This document shows, piece after piece, positions 17,254 through 26,069 of a stretch of 64,000 nt of DNA; positions within the stretch are counted from its first letter, which is position 1; each line of letters begins with the position of its first letter. Source of the stretch: Terrabacter sp. Ter38 (GTDB lineage: Bacteria; Actinomycetota; Actinomycetes; Actinomycetales; Dermatophilaceae); assembly GCF_024519435.1 (NCBI RefSeq), contig NZ_JALJRZ010000011.1:87824-151823 (forward strand). The letters are read 5' to 3'. Under the pieces are notes generated by a model. The model saw only the letters and a list, made by a program, of their open reading frames with translations, was not told where the DNA came from and searched no databases. The position numbers were made by a program, and so were the translations under genes.

Positions 17254-17637
17254 ATGAGCACCGTCACCGGCCTCGACGGCTGCGCCGCACCGTGCGTGCA
17301 CCCCGAGAAGGTCGCCCTGGCCACCGACAACGCGCCGGGCGTCGAGGAGCTCACGCGCGTCACGAGCGTCTTCAAGCTGCTCGGCGACCCGACCAGGGCC
17401 CGGCTGCTCTACGCACTCCTCGAGGCCGGCGAGCTCTGCGTCTGCGACCTCGCGGCCGCGACCGGCACCGCCGAGACCACGGTCTCGCAGGCCCTGAGGC
17501 TGCTGCGCGCCTCGGCGGTCGTCACGGGTCGGCGCGAGGGCCGCAACATCTACTACCGGCTCTCCGACGCCCACGTCCGCCTGCTCCTCGACGTCACGCG
17601 TGAGCACGCCCTGCACGACGGCGAGCGCCACCGGTGA
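17254..17637 (+). CDS. ArsR/SmtB-family metal sensor (probably zinc)
   Basis: This 127-residue winged-helix repressor has ELCVCDLA (Cys62, Cys64) in the alpha-3 region and N-terminal Cys10, Cys14 and His16. At the C-terminus Asp105, His107, His118 and His121 line up with the SmtB alpha-5 zinc site (Asp104, His106, His117, Glu120), so both known metal sites look intact. It should repress the operon until zinc, cadmium or a similar ion binds. It overlaps the first CDF gene by a GTGA and is preceded by an inverted-repeat operator. Confidence 0.9.
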   Translation: MSTVTGLDGCAAPCVHPEKVALATDNAPGVEELTRVTSVFKLLGDPTRARLLYALLEAGELCVCDLAAATGTAETTVSQALRLLRASAVVTGRREGRNIYYRLSDAHVRLLLDVTREHALHDGERHR

Positions 17638-18557
17638 GCCACGGGCACGGACACGGGCCGCCGCAGGGCGCCGCTGCGGTCCACGCCGGTGGACGCCACC
17701 GGTGGCGGCTCGCCGTCGCCTTCGGCCTCGTCGCGGCCTTCTTCTGCGTCGAGCTCGCGGCCGGCCTCGCGTCCGGCTCCCTCGCCCTCCTCTCTGACGC
17801 GGGCCACATGGCCGCCGACGTCGTGACCCTGGGCGCCGCACTCGTCGCCACGCGCATCGCGACGCGCACCGACACGACCGGGCGACGCACGTTCGGCTCC
17901 TACCGTGCCGAGGTGTTCGCGTCCGGCCTCGCCGTGCTGCTCATGCTCGGCGTCTCCGTCTACATCGCCGTCGAGGCGCTCAGGCGCATCGGCTCGAGCC
18001 CCGAGATCGCCTCGGGCACCATGCTCGTCGTCGGTGCGATCGGTCTCCTCGTCAACGTCGTCGCCCTCCTCCTGCTGCGCGGTGGCGCCGGGGAGAGCCT
18101 CAACGTCCGAGGCGCCTACCTCGAGGTCGTCGCCGACACCGTCGGCTCGGTGGGCGTCATCGCGGCCGCGATCCTCGTCGGGGCGACCGGGAGCGCGTGG
18201 TGGGACACCGTCGTCGCGCTCGCCATCGCCGTCTTCGTCGCCGTGCGCGCCGTCGGCCTCGGGCGCGAGGTCGTGGCGGTCCTCGGCCAGCACGCCCCCA
18301 CGGGGCTCGAGCCCACCGACCTGCTGTCGGCCCTCGGCGAGGTGCCGGGAGTCACCGAGGTGCACGACCTCCACGTCTGGACGCTGACGTCCGGCATGGA
18401 CGTCGCGACCGCGCACCTCGTGACGACCCGTGCCGACGCGGCGCCGGAGGTGCTCGAGGCCGCGAGCGCCATGCTGCGCGACCGCTTCCACGTCGCGCAC
18501 GCGACCCTCCAGGTCGAGACGACCGACCGGTCCGAGTGCCGTGGGGCCGACTGGTGA
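17634..18557 (+). CDS. CDF-family zinc/cadmium efflux protein (CzcD-like)
   Basis: This 307-residue cation-diffusion-facilitator exporter probably uses the proton gradient to expel Zn, Cd or Co. It starts with a His-rich patch (SHGHGHG) and has six predicted helices. DAGHMAAD in helix 2 and YLEVVADTVGSVG in helix 5 supply the metal-site residues in the CzcD pattern. A cytoplasmic C-terminal domain contains HDLHVW. The GTG start overlaps the stop of arsR, and its own stop overlaps the next gene's GTG, so the operon is tightly coupled. Confidence 0.92.
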   Translation: MSHGHGHGPPQGAAAVHAGGRHRWRLAVAFGLVAAFFCVELAAGLASGSLALLSDAGHMAADVVTLGAALVATRIATRTDTTGRRTFGSYRAEVFASGLAVLLMLGVSVYIAVEALRRIGSSPEIASGTMLVVGAIGLLVNVVALLLLRGGAGESLNVRGAYLEVVADTVGSVGVIAAAILVGATGSAWWDTVVALAIAVFVAVRAVGLGREVVAVLGQHAPTGLEPTDLLSALGEVPGVTEVHDLHVWTLTSGMDVATAHLVTTRADAAPEVLEAASAMLRDRFHVAHATLQVETTDRSECRGADW

Positions 18558-19186
18558 GCACATCACCCCTTCCCGTCTTCTCACTCCTTCCGCCCTCGCG
18601 GCGGGCGGCGCTCGTGCGCCGGGCCCGGCTGCTGGCCGGCGCGTCGGTCGCGTACAACGTCGTCGAGGCCGTCGTCGCGATCGGCTCCGGTCGCATCGCC
18701 GGCTCCGCCGCGCTCGTCGGCTTCGGGCTCGACTCCACGGTCGAGGTGATGAGCGGGCTCGTCATCCTCTGGCAGTTCGGCCACCCCGTGCCGGAGGAGC
18801 GCGAGCACCTGGCCCGTCGCCTCATCGCCGTCTCCTTCTTCGCCCTGGCGGCCTACGTCACCGTCGAGTCGGTGCGCGCCGTCGTGACCCGCGAGCAGCC
18901 CGACACCTCGGTCGTCGGCATCGCGCTCGCCGCCCTGTCTCTCGTCGTCATGCCCCTGCTCTCGCGGTGGCAGCGACGCACCGGCCGCGAGCTCGGGTCG
19001 GGGGCGGTCGTCGCCGACGGCACCCAGACGCTGCTCTGCACCTACCTCTCGGCCGTGCTCCTCGTCGGCCTGCTCGCCGATGCTCTCCTCGGCTGGTGGT
19101 GGCTCGATGCCGTCGCCGCGCTCGTCATCGCCGCTGTCGCGGTGCGCGAGGGACGCTCGAACTGGCGCGGCGACGCCTGCTGCTGA
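18554..19186 (+). CDS. Second CDF-like membrane protein (TMEM163-type)
   Basis: This 210-residue membrane protein has five or six hydrophobic helices and the SAALVGFGLDSTVEVMSG segment typical of short cation-efflux-like proteins of the TMEM163 type. It lacks the long C-terminal domain of classic CDF transporters. The tail ends in DACC, which may bind metal. The GTG start overlaps the stop of the first CDF gene. Placement in the metal-sensor operon supports a role in zinc handling, either as a separate exporter or as a partner. Confidence 0.82.
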   Translation: MSTSPLPVFSLLPPSRRAALVRRARLLAGASVAYNVVEAVVAIGSGRIAGSAALVGFGLDSTVEVMSGLVILWQFGHPVPEEREHLARRLIAVSFFALAAYVTVESVRAVVTREQPDTSVVGIALAALSLVVMPLLSRWQRRTGRELGSGAVVADGTQTLLCTYLSAVLLVGLLADALLGWWWLDAVAALVIAAVAVREGRSNWRGDACC

Positions 19187-19246
19187 CGCGCGGAACCACG
19201 GCATGCGTCTTGACGGCGGGTCCGGCGACCGACAGTGTGACCCACC

Positions 19247-20437
19247 GTGACACTTCGGGCCGAGTCCTCCCCCCTGCTGCGGGCACGCCTCGCCGCCGGC
19301 ACCGCCTTCTTCGTCCAGGGCCTGCTCTTCATCTCGCTGACGACCCGCCTGCCGCAGGTGCAGGAGAAGTGGTCGCTCGACGAGCTCGCCGTCAGCGGCC
19401 TCCTCCTCATGGTCGTGCTGCTCGCGGGCGTCGGCTCGGTCATCGCCGAGGTCGTCTCGGCCCGCTCGTCGAGCGCCATGGTCGTTCGCGTGGGGCTCGT
19501 CGTCGCGACGGTCGGCTTCGCGGTGCTGCTCGTCGCGCCGGCCTTCGGGGTCTTCGTCGCGGGCCTCGCGGCCTACGGGCTCGCCCTCGGGCTCGTCGAC
19601 GCGTCGTCGAACATGCAGGCCGTCACCGTCGAGCACCTCTACCGCCGCCCCATCCTGCCCTCCTTCCACGCCTTCTGGACCGCCGGCGGCATCCTCGGGA
19701 CCCTCGTCACCCTGGCGACGTCGGGCGTCGACCTCGGCCCGGCCCTGCTGCCGCTGCTCGTCCTCCCCGTCGCAGCCCTGGCCGCGCCCTACGTCCGTCG
19801 CGACCGCCCCGCCGAGACCGACGCGACCCTCGACGTGCCGTGGCGGCGGATCGCCCTCCTCGGGGTCGCGATGGTGCTCTTCTACATGGTCGACACCGCC
19901 GCCACGACGTGGGGACCGGTCTACCTCGACGGCACGCTCGACGCGCCGACGGGGCTCACCGCGCTCGCCACGCTCCCCTACCTCGTCGCGACGCTCCTCG
20001 CCCGCACTGTCGGGGACGGCCTCGTCGACCGCCATGGAGCGGTCTGGCTGCTCCGCATCAGCGGCGTCGTCGCCTCCCTGTCGCTCGCGGTCATCGTCTT
20101 CGCGCCGACCTGGGTCGTGGCCGTCGTCGGCTTCACGGTCCTCGGTGGCGCCGTCGCGACCATCGCGCCGCTCAGCTTCTCCGCCGCCGGCGCCATCGCA
20201 GGGGGCGATGCCGACACTGCCGGCGAACGCATCGACAAGACCGACCAGGTCGTCGCCCGCTTCAACCAGTTCAACTACGTCGGCGCCCTGCTCGGCGCCG
20301 TGCTGACCGGCGCCGTCGGGTCGGACAACCTGCGCCTCGGCTTCGCCGTGCCGATGGTGCTGATCCTCGGGATCATCCCGCTCGCGACGCAGTTCGCGAT
20401 CATCCGCCGTCGGGGCGTCCCGGCCGGCTCGAGCTGA
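19247..20437 (+). CDS. Major facilitator superfamily transporter
   Basis: This 396-residue protein has about 12 hydrophobic helices in two halves joined by a charged loop near residue 190. It resembles the FucP/YbjJ-type MFS families in its LTTRLPQVQEKW and FHAFWTAGGILGTL segments. The substrate is unknown. The GTG at 19247 is used, and no strong ribosome site is seen. The gene lies 60 bases after the metal operon, and its last 38 bases overlap the end of the convergent MocR gene. Confidence 0.85.
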   Translation: MTLRAESSPLLRARLAAGTAFFVQGLLFISLTTRLPQVQEKWSLDELAVSGLLLMVVLLAGVGSVIAEVVSARSSSAMVVRVGLVVATVGFAVLLVAPAFGVFVAGLAAYGLALGLVDASSNMQAVTVEHLYRRPILPSFHAFWTAGGILGTLVTLATSGVDLGPALLPLLVLPVAALAAPYVRRDRPAETDATLDVPWRRIALLGVAMVLFYMVDTAATTWGPVYLDGTLDAPTGLTALATLPYLVATLLARTVGDGLVDRHGAVWLLRISGVVASLSLAVIVFAPTWVVAVVGFTVLGGAVATIAPLSFSAAGAIAGGDADTAGERIDKTDQVVARFNQFNYVGALLGAVLTGAVGSDNLRLGFAVPMVLILGIIPLATQFAIIRRRGVPAGSS

Positions 20438-21866
20438 GGACGCCCCGCAGCACGGTGAGTGCCGGGCCGATGCCCGTCAGGGGTATGCCGCCGACGCCGA
20501 AGGCGAGCCCGTGGCGCGCCCGCTGCTCCAGGTGTCGCACCGACAGGGGTTCGACGAAGACGCCTGCGGCCAGCGCCTGCTCGGCGATCGCGACGTCGTC
20601 GAGGTCCGGGTCGCGCAGCAGGGCACACACGTGCAGGCCCGCCGCCGACGGGATGACCTCGAGCCACTCGCCGAGGCCCTCGGTGCTGTCGAGCGCCTCG
20701 AGCAGCGCATCCCGTCGCGCGCGGTAGACCTTCGTCGCGCGTTTGACGTGGGCCGCGTGGTGCCCCTCGGAGAGGAAGTCGGCGAGCGCGCCGTGGGTCA
20801 CGGCGTCGCCGTCCCAGACGGTGACGCGCTTGGCCTCGCGCAGGGCCGGCGTGAGCGTGGCGGGGGCGATGGCGTAGCCGACCCGGAGACCCGGCAGCAG
20901 CGACTTGGAGAACGACCCGACGTAGACCACGCGCCCGTCGCGGTCGAGGCTCTGGAGCGGCTCGAGCGGACGGTCGGCGAACCGGAACTCGCTGTCGTAG
21001 TCGTCCTCCACGATGACCGCCTCGTGCCGGACCGCCCACTCCAGCAGGGCGACCCGGCGCGCCCGGGACATGGCCACGCCGGTTGGGTGCTGGTGCGACG
21101 GGGTCACGTAGACGAGGCGGGCCGCGTCGGGCAGGGCGTCCACGACGATCCCCTCGCCGTCGACGGGCACCCCGCGGACGACGGCACGGTGCGTCGCGAA
21201 GAGGTGTGCCGCGGCGGTGTAGCCGGGGTCCTCGACGGCGACGGTGTCACCGGGCTCGACGAGCACCCGCGCGACGAGGTCGAGCGCCTGCTGCGCGCCG
21301 GCCGTGGTCACCACGTCGGCGCCGGAGGCCACGACGGACCGGGACACCCCGGCATACCTCGCGATCTCGCCCTCGAGACGGCTCCCACCGCGGTTCGCGC
21401 CCGGGTCGTCGTAGGTGCCGGCGGCCAGGCGGCCCCGGCGCAGTGTGCCGCTGACGAGCCGGCGCCACGTCGCGAGGGGGAAGAGCGAGTCGTCGGGCAC
21501 CCCGACCGAGAAGTCGTGGACCGCCCCACCCGGGCCCGGCGCCGCCTCCGCGATGGTCGCCCACAGGGCCGTCGGCACGACGGCCCCGGCGCGAGCGCGA
21601 CGCCCGGCCTCGCCCCCGGGAGGCACGCACCCGCTCGCGACGAAGGTCCCGGCACCGCGACGGGTCTCGAGCAGCTCCTCGGCGAGGAGCCGGTCGTAGG
21701 CCGCCGTGACCGTGCCTCGCGAGACGCTGAGGCTCGTCGCGAGGTCGCGGGAGGCGGGCACGCGGTCACCCCCGGCCAGGCGGCCGTCGAGCACGGCGGC
21801 GCGCAGCTGGGCGTAGATCTGGGCGGTGAGGTCGCCCGAGCCGGCGAGGGAGACGTGCAGGTCCAT
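20400..21866 (-). CDS. MocR/PdxR-type GntR regulator with aminotransferase domain
   Basis: This 488-residue regulator has a GntR winged helix at residues about 10-75 (DLTAQIYAQLRAAVLDGRL, then SRDLATSLSVSRGTVTAAYDRL). This is fused to a fold-type-I aminotransferase domain with a Schiff-base lysine in GSFSKSLLPGLRVG and PLP contacts at YVTPSHQHPTG and EDDYDSEF. MocR proteins sense PLP or amino-compound aldimines and control neighbouring pyridoxine, transport or amino-acid genes. It diverges from the amino-acid permease and is the obvious candidate to control it through the repeats at 21901-21938. The ATG at 21866 (MDLHVSLAG) is chosen by family N-terminus. Confidence 0.9.
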   Translation of the reverse strand: MDLHVSLAGSGDLTAQIYAQLRAAVLDGRLAGGDRVPASRDLATSLSVSRGTVTAAYDRLLAEELLETRRGAGTFVASGCVPPGGEAGRRARAGAVVPTALWATIAEAAPGPGGAVHDFSVGVPDDSLFPLATWRRLVSGTLRRGRLAAGTYDDPGANRGGSRLEGEIARYAGVSRSVVASGADVVTTAGAQQALDLVARVLVEPGDTVAVEDPGYTAAAHLFATHRAVVRGVPVDGEGIVVDALPDAARLVYVTPSHQHPTGVAMSRARRVALLEWAVRHEAVIVEDDYDSEFRFADRPLEPLQSLDRDGRVVYVGSFSKSLLPGLRVGYAIAPATLTPALREAKRVTVWDGDAVTHGALADFLSEGHHAAHVKRATKVYRARRDALLEALDSTEGLGEWLEVIPSAAGLHVCALLRDPDLDDVAIAEQALAAGVFVEPLSVRHLEQRARHGLAFGVGGIPLTGIGPALTVLRGVLSSSRPGRPDGG

Positions 21867-21900
21867 CTCGACAGTGTGGATTGGCTCAAACCATCTGGCA

Positions 21901-21938
21901 AGAAGTGGCACTTCTGACCGGTCCACTTCGGCGGAAGT
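21901..21938. promoter_or_regulatory. Likely MocR operator region
   Basis: AGAAGTGGCACTTCT (21901-21915) is a perfect palindrome with one central base, and ACTTCGGCGGAAGT (21925-21938) is a second inverted repeat. CACTTC also recurs as a direct repeat 15 bases apart. The cluster sits between the divergent MocR and permease starts, where MocR regulators normally bind direct and inverted repeats. Confidence 0.6.
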
Positions 21939-21946
21939 CTGGAGCC

Positions 21947-23299
21947 ATGGCGACGACCGCACGCATGACCCGGGCCACCCCGACCACGACCGGGAGCACG
22001 CTCACCGTCGCGCAGGGCGCGGCCCTCTCGGTGGGCGCCGTGCTCGGCACGGGCGTCATCACCCTGCCCGCCCTCGCCGCCGAGGTGGCCGGTCCGGCGT
22101 CGCTGCTCGCGTGGGCGGCACTCGTGCTCCTGTCGGTGCCGCTCGCGAGCACGTTCGCCGCGCTGGGCGCCCGGCACCCGGACGGCGGTGGCGTGTCGAC
22201 GTACGTCCGTCGCGCTTTCGGGGATCGCGCGGCGGGCGCGGTCGGGTGGTGCTTCTACTTCGCCGTCCCCGTCGGGGCCCCGCCCGCCTCGATGATGGCC
22301 GGCGGCTACGTCGCAGACGTCGTGGGCGGGGGACGCACGACGACCGTCGTCGTGGCCGCCGCCCTGATCCTCGGCACCGGCCTGATGAACCTCGCCGGGC
22401 TGCGCTTCTCCGGCCGCGTGCAGCTCGGCCTCGCGACCGTGCTCGCCCTGCTCATGACCGCGACGATGGCCGTCGCCCTGCCGCACGCGAGCACGGCGTC
22501 CCTGACGCCCTTCGCGCCGAACGGGTGGGCCGCCACCGGCACGGCGGCAGCCGTGCTCGTCTGGGGCTTCGCCGGGTGGGAGGCCGTCGCCTCGCTGGCC
22601 GGTGACTACCGCGACCCGCGCCGCGACGTGCCGCGTGCCACGGGGATCGCCGTCGCGGTCGTCGGGGTGCTGTACCTCGGGCTCGCGACGACGAGCGTCC
22701 TCGTGCTGGGCCCTGCGACGGGCCACAGCCTGGCGCCGCTCTCGGACCTCATGGCGATCGCCCTCGGCGAGCAGGCCCGCGTCGTGACCGCCGTCGTGGC
22801 GGTGCTGCTCACGGTCGGGGCGATGAACGCCTACTACGCCGGCGCCTCGCGGCTGGGCGCGGCGCTGGCCCGCGAGGGTGCGCTGCCGCGATGGCTGGCG
22901 CAGGGCGGCGAGACCGGGGAGGTTCCACGCCGCAGCATCGCCCTCGTCACGGCCGGCTCGATGCTCTCGCTCGTCCTCGCCGTCCTGCTCGACCTCGGCC
23001 TCACCCCGCTCATGCTGCTCACGACGGGCTGCTTCACGCTCGTCTACGTGCTCGGCACGGCCTCCGCCCTGCGCCTGCTGCCCCGCGGCACCCGGGGCTG
23101 GTGGACCGCGCTCGTCGCCCACGCGTCCGTCGTCGTGCTGCTCGTCGTCAACGGCGTCCACGCGCTTTGGGCGCTCGGGCTCGTCGTCCTCTCGCTCGCC
23201 TACCAGTCCCGGTCGCGTCGGTCCCGGTCGCGTCGGGCGCGTCGGTCCCGGTCGCACCGGTCGCACCGGTCGCCTCGGTCGCCTCGGTCGCCTCGGTAG
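21947..23299 (+). CDS. APC-family amino-acid permease
   Basis: This 450-residue transporter has about 12 hydrophobic helices. The first contains [20 protein letters not shown], the unwound helix-1 motif of amino-acid/polyamine/organocation carriers. The central [26 protein letters not shown] is also family-typical. The ATG at 21947 has GGAG close by; an ATG at 21965 is also possible. The C-terminal 30 residues are an Arg/Ser-Pro repeat encoded by a G+C-rich tandem repeat, which is not a normal family feature. It is divergent from, and probably regulated by, the MocR protein. Confidence 0.88.
   Translation: MATTARMTRATPTTTGSTLTVAQGAALSVGAVLGTGVITLPALAAEVAGPASLLAWAALVLLSVPLASTFAALGARHPDGGGVSTYVRRAFGDRAAGAVGWCFYFAVPVGAPPASMMAGGYVADVVGGGRTTTVVVAAALILGTGLMNLAGLRFSGRVQLGLATVLALLMTATMAVALPHASTASLTPFAPNGWAATGTAAAVLVWGFAGWEAVASLAGDYRDPRRDVPRATGIAVAVVGVLYLGLATTSVLVLGPATGHSLAPLSDLMAIALGEQARVVTAVVAVLLTVGAMNAYYAGASRLGAALAREGALPRWLAQGGETGEVPRRSIALVTAGSMLSLVLAVLLDLGLTPLMLLTTGCFTLVYVLGTASALRLLPRGTRGWWTALVAHASVVVLLVVNGVHALWALGLVVLSLAYQSRSRRSRSRRARRSRSHRSHRSPRSPRSPR
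23207..23299 (+). repeat. GGTCGC-rich tandem repeat at permease C-terminus
   Basis: Units of CGGTCGCCT, CGGTCGCAC and CGGTCCCGGTCGCG repeat through the last 90 bases of the permease gene and encode RSRR/RSP/HRS. The same DNA read one frame on encodes VPVAS/VAPVAS. That frame is open into the next transporter gene. Confidence 0.75.
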
Positions 23300-23334
23300 G
23301 GCGCTCCCAGCGCCGACCCCTAGACTTCGCCGCC

Positions 23335-25287
23335 GTGATCACACAGCGCGCGGAGCGCACACCCCTCATGCGGTGGTTCCTCGACGCCGAGGAGGCCGAC
23401 CCGGGCGGCTACTACGAACGCGAGAACGAGGCCACGGCCCAGCACCACGTGCAGCCGTGGTGGCGCGTCATGTGCCTGACGGGTGTCGACTACTTCTCGA
23501 CGCTGGGCTACCAGCCGGGCATCGCAGCCCTTGCCGCGGGCGCGCTGTCTCCCGTGGCGACGCTCGTCCTCGTGCTCATCACGCTCTTCGGAGCCCTCCC
23601 GATGTACCGCCGTGTCGCGGCGGAGAGCCCGCACGGCGACGGGAGCCTCTCGATGCTCGAGCGCCTCCTGTCCTACTGGCCGAGCAAGATCCTCGTGCTC
23701 GCTCTCCTCGGCTTCGTCGCGACCGGATTCATCATCACGATCACCCTCTCCGCCGCCGACGCGAGCGCGCACCTCATCGAGAACCCGTACCTCAAGTCGA
23801 CCCTGACCGGCCGCCAGGTCGGGGTGACGCTGACGCTGCTCGTGTTCCTCGCCGGCATCTTCCTCAAGGGCTTCAAGGAGGCCATCGGGATCGCCGTCGT
23901 CCTCGTCGTGGCCTACCTCGGCCTGAGCTTCGTCGTCCTCGTGCGCGGCGCCGTCGAGATCGGCGACCACCCGACGGCGTTCAGCGACTGGATCACGGCG
24001 ATGACCTCGGCCCACTCCGCGCCATTCGGGATCATCGGCGCATCCCTGCTCGTCTTCCCGGCCCTGGCGCTCGGGCTCTCCGGCTTCGAGACGGGGGTCG
24101 TCGTCATGCCGCTCGTCAAGGGCGACCCGACGGACACGCCGGAGAAGCCCGAGGGCCGCATCCGCAACGCCCGCAAGCTGCTGACGACCGCCGCCCTCAT
24201 CATGAGCGTCCTGCTCATCGGCTCCTCGCTCGTCACCACCCTCCTCATCCCGGCCGACGCGTTCCAGCCGGGAGGGGGCGCCAACGGTCGCGCCCTGGCC
24301 TACCTCGCCCACGACCTGCTCGGAGAGGGCTTCGGCACGATCTACGACATCTCGACGATCGGCATCCTGTGGTTCGCCGGCGCCTCCGCCATGGCGGGTC
24401 TGCTCAACATCGTCCCGCGCTACCTGCCCCGCTACGGCATGGCGCCGGACTGGGCCCGGTCGACGCGGCCGCTCGTGCTCGTCCTGTCGTTCATCGCCGC
24501 CGTCGTGACGCTCGCCTTCGGCGCCAACGTCGACGAGCAGGCGGGGGCGTATGCCACCGGCGTGCTCGCGCTCATGACGTCCGCCGCGATCGCCGTCTTC
24601 CTCACCGAGCTGCGGCGCGGCCACCGCGCCGCGGCCGCCTTCTTCGCCGTCGTCAGCGCGATCTTCGTCTACACGATCACGATCACGATCGCGGAGCGCC
24701 CCGAGGGCCTCGTCATCGCCCTGATCTTCATCGCCCTCATCGTCGTCATCAGCGTCTGGTCGCGCATCGTGCGCTCGACCGAGCTGCGCGTGCAGCGAGT
24801 CGTCTACGACGACAGCGCGCGGGCGATCCTCGACGACGCCGCGCTCGGTCCACAGCCGTTGCGGTTCATCGCCAACAAGATCAACGCCGGCGATCGCGAC
24901 GAGTACCGCGCGAAGTCCCTCGACGTGCGCATGCACAACCACCTCAACGCCCGGCAGGGCGCGATCTTCCTCGAGGTGGCGATCAGCGACGCGAGCGACT
25001 TCGCGACGACCGTGCACGTGGGGTCGGCCGTCGTCGGCGGCCACTACATCCTGCGCGCGACGGGCCCCTCGGTGCCCAACGTCCTCGCTGCGGTCCTGCT
25101 CGACGTCCGCGACCGCGTCAGCAAGCCGCCGCACATCTACTTCGAGTGGAGCGAGAAGGCGCCGGGGCAGAACGTGCTGCGCTTCCTGCTCGCCGGCGAG
25201 GGCGACATCCCGCCGCTGACGCACGAGATCATCCGCCGCGCCGAGCCCGACGCCGACCGTCGCCCGCAGGTGCACGTCGGCGGCTGA
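23335..25287 (+). CDS. APC-superfamily transporter with large soluble C-terminal domain
   Basis: This 650-residue protein starts at a GTG 35 bases after the permease. About 12 hydrophobic helices span residues about 45-480, with the [17 protein letters not shown] segment and [16 protein letters not shown] typical of conserved actinobacterial amino-acid or cation carriers. The last 170 residues are soluble and include [18 protein letters not shown] and [12 protein letters not shown], probably a cytoplasmic regulatory domain. The substrate is unknown. It lies on the same strand as the permease and may share its transcript. Confidence 0.85.
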   Translation: MITQRAERTPLMRWFLDAEEADPGGYYERENEATAQHHVQPWWRVMCLTGVDYFSTLGYQPGIAALAAGALSPVATLVLVLITLFGALPMYRRVAAESPHGDGSLSMLERLLSYWPSKILVLALLGFVATGFIITITLSAADASAHLIENPYLKSTLTGRQVGVTLTLLVFLAGIFLKGFKEAIGIAVVLVVAYLGLSFVVLVRGAVEIGDHPTAFSDWITAMTSAHSAPFGIIGASLLVFPALALGLSGFETGVVVMPLVKGDPTDTPEKPEGRIRNARKLLTTAALIMSVLLIGSSLVTTLLIPADAFQPGGGANGRALAYLAHDLLGEGFGTIYDISTIGILWFAGASAMAGLLNIVPRYLPRYGMAPDWARSTRPLVLVLSFIAAVVTLAFGANVDEQAGAYATGVLALMTSAAIAVFLTELRRGHRAAAAFFAVVSAIFVYTITITIAERPEGLVIALIFIALIVVISVWSRIVRSTELRVQRVVYDDSARAILDDAALGPQPLRFIANKINAGDRDEYRAKSLDVRMHNHLNARQGAIFLEVAISDASDFATTVHVGSAVVGGHYILRATGPSVPNVLAAVLLDVRDRVSKPPHIYFEWSEKAPGQNVLRFLLAGEGDIPPLTHEIIRRAEPDADRRPQVHVGG

Positions 25288-25304
25288 ACGGGCCCACGGC
25301 ATAC

Positions 25305-25838
25305 CTAGGCGCGGTTGGCCCAGCGCTCCGGGGTGGTCCGGTAGACGCGCGACTCCCCCGCGTACCACTTCTCCATGACCCCGAGGTCGTCGAGCCCGAG
25401 GCGGCGGCACACGGCCTGCGACGGTTCGTTCGTCGTGTGGGTCAGGGCGTAGACCTCGGGCAGCCCGCCGTCCAACCCGTGCTGGATCACCGCGGTCGCA
25501 GCCTCCGTCGCATAGCCGTGACCCCACGAGTCGGGGTGCAGGTGCCAGCCCACCTCGACCTCTCCGTCGTCGGCGTTCGGCAGGGTCAGCAGGATGACGG
25601 AGCCGGCGACGACCCCGGTCTCGCGGACCTCGACGGCCCAGAAGCCGAGCGGTGTCGTCTCGCTGCGCTCGAGGTAGCGGTCGATGCGGGCGCGCGCCTC
25701 GTCGAGATCCTTCATGAGGACCGGCTCGCCGTCTCCGAGCCACTTCACGACCTCGATGCGGCTCTGGATGTCGAGCAGGCGCTCGGCCTCGTCGTGCGAC
25801 CAGGGACGGATGGTGAGGCGGGCGGTCTCGAGGCGCAT
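25305..25838 (-). CDS. GNAT-family N-acetyltransferase (RimJ/RimL type)
   Basis: This 177-residue protein is of the Acetyltransf_3/RimJ-like class. It starts MRLETARLTIRPW and has the acetyl-CoA pyrophosphate-binding loop HPDSWGHGYATEAA and the later segment THTTNEPSQAVCRRLGL. It likely acetylates an N-terminus or small amine. The ATG at 25838 is favoured by the family N-terminus; an upstream in-frame ATG at 25880 adds 14 residues. It converges on the transporter at 25287 with an 17-base gap. Confidence 0.88.
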   Translation of the reverse strand: MRLETARLTIRPWSHDEAERLLDIQSRIEVVKWLGDGEPVLMKDLDEARARIDRYLERSETTPLGFWAVEVRETGVVAGSVILLTLPNADDGEVEVGWHLHPDSWGHGYATEAATAVIQHGLDGGLPEVYALTHTTNEPSQAVCRRLGLDDLGVMEKWYAGESRVYRTTPERWANRA

Positions 25839-25920
25839 GGCGACACGCTCGCACCTGCCTGCCCCGTCCGTCCACGCCATTCCCTGTGCACCGGGTCATC
25901 ACGTGACTCAGAGGACCGCA

Positions 25921-25955
25921 CTGTGCGTTGAGTCACCGGGCAACCCGACGCACAG
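25921..25955. other. Structured hairpin in a divergent gap
   Basis: CTGTGCGT at 25921-25928 pairs with ACGCACAG at 25948-25955. An inner stem CGGG-CAA-CCCG at 25937-25947 abuts the outer stem on the 3' side, leaving an eight-base bulge. It lies in the 231-base gap between the acetyltransferase and the alarmone-synthetase gene. It could be a leader structure of either gene; nothing else is evident in that gap apart from GGTGGT/ACCACC near 26012-26028. Confidence 0.35.
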
Positions 25956-26069
25956 CGTCCGTGCCGGCACTGCGGCCCGGTGGGTTGGGGCGCCTCGGAT
26001 CGCGAGGACCTCTGGTGGTTCCGTGACCACCGGTCGCCGCCCGTCCTGCGATCACGGCAGGATGGCGGC

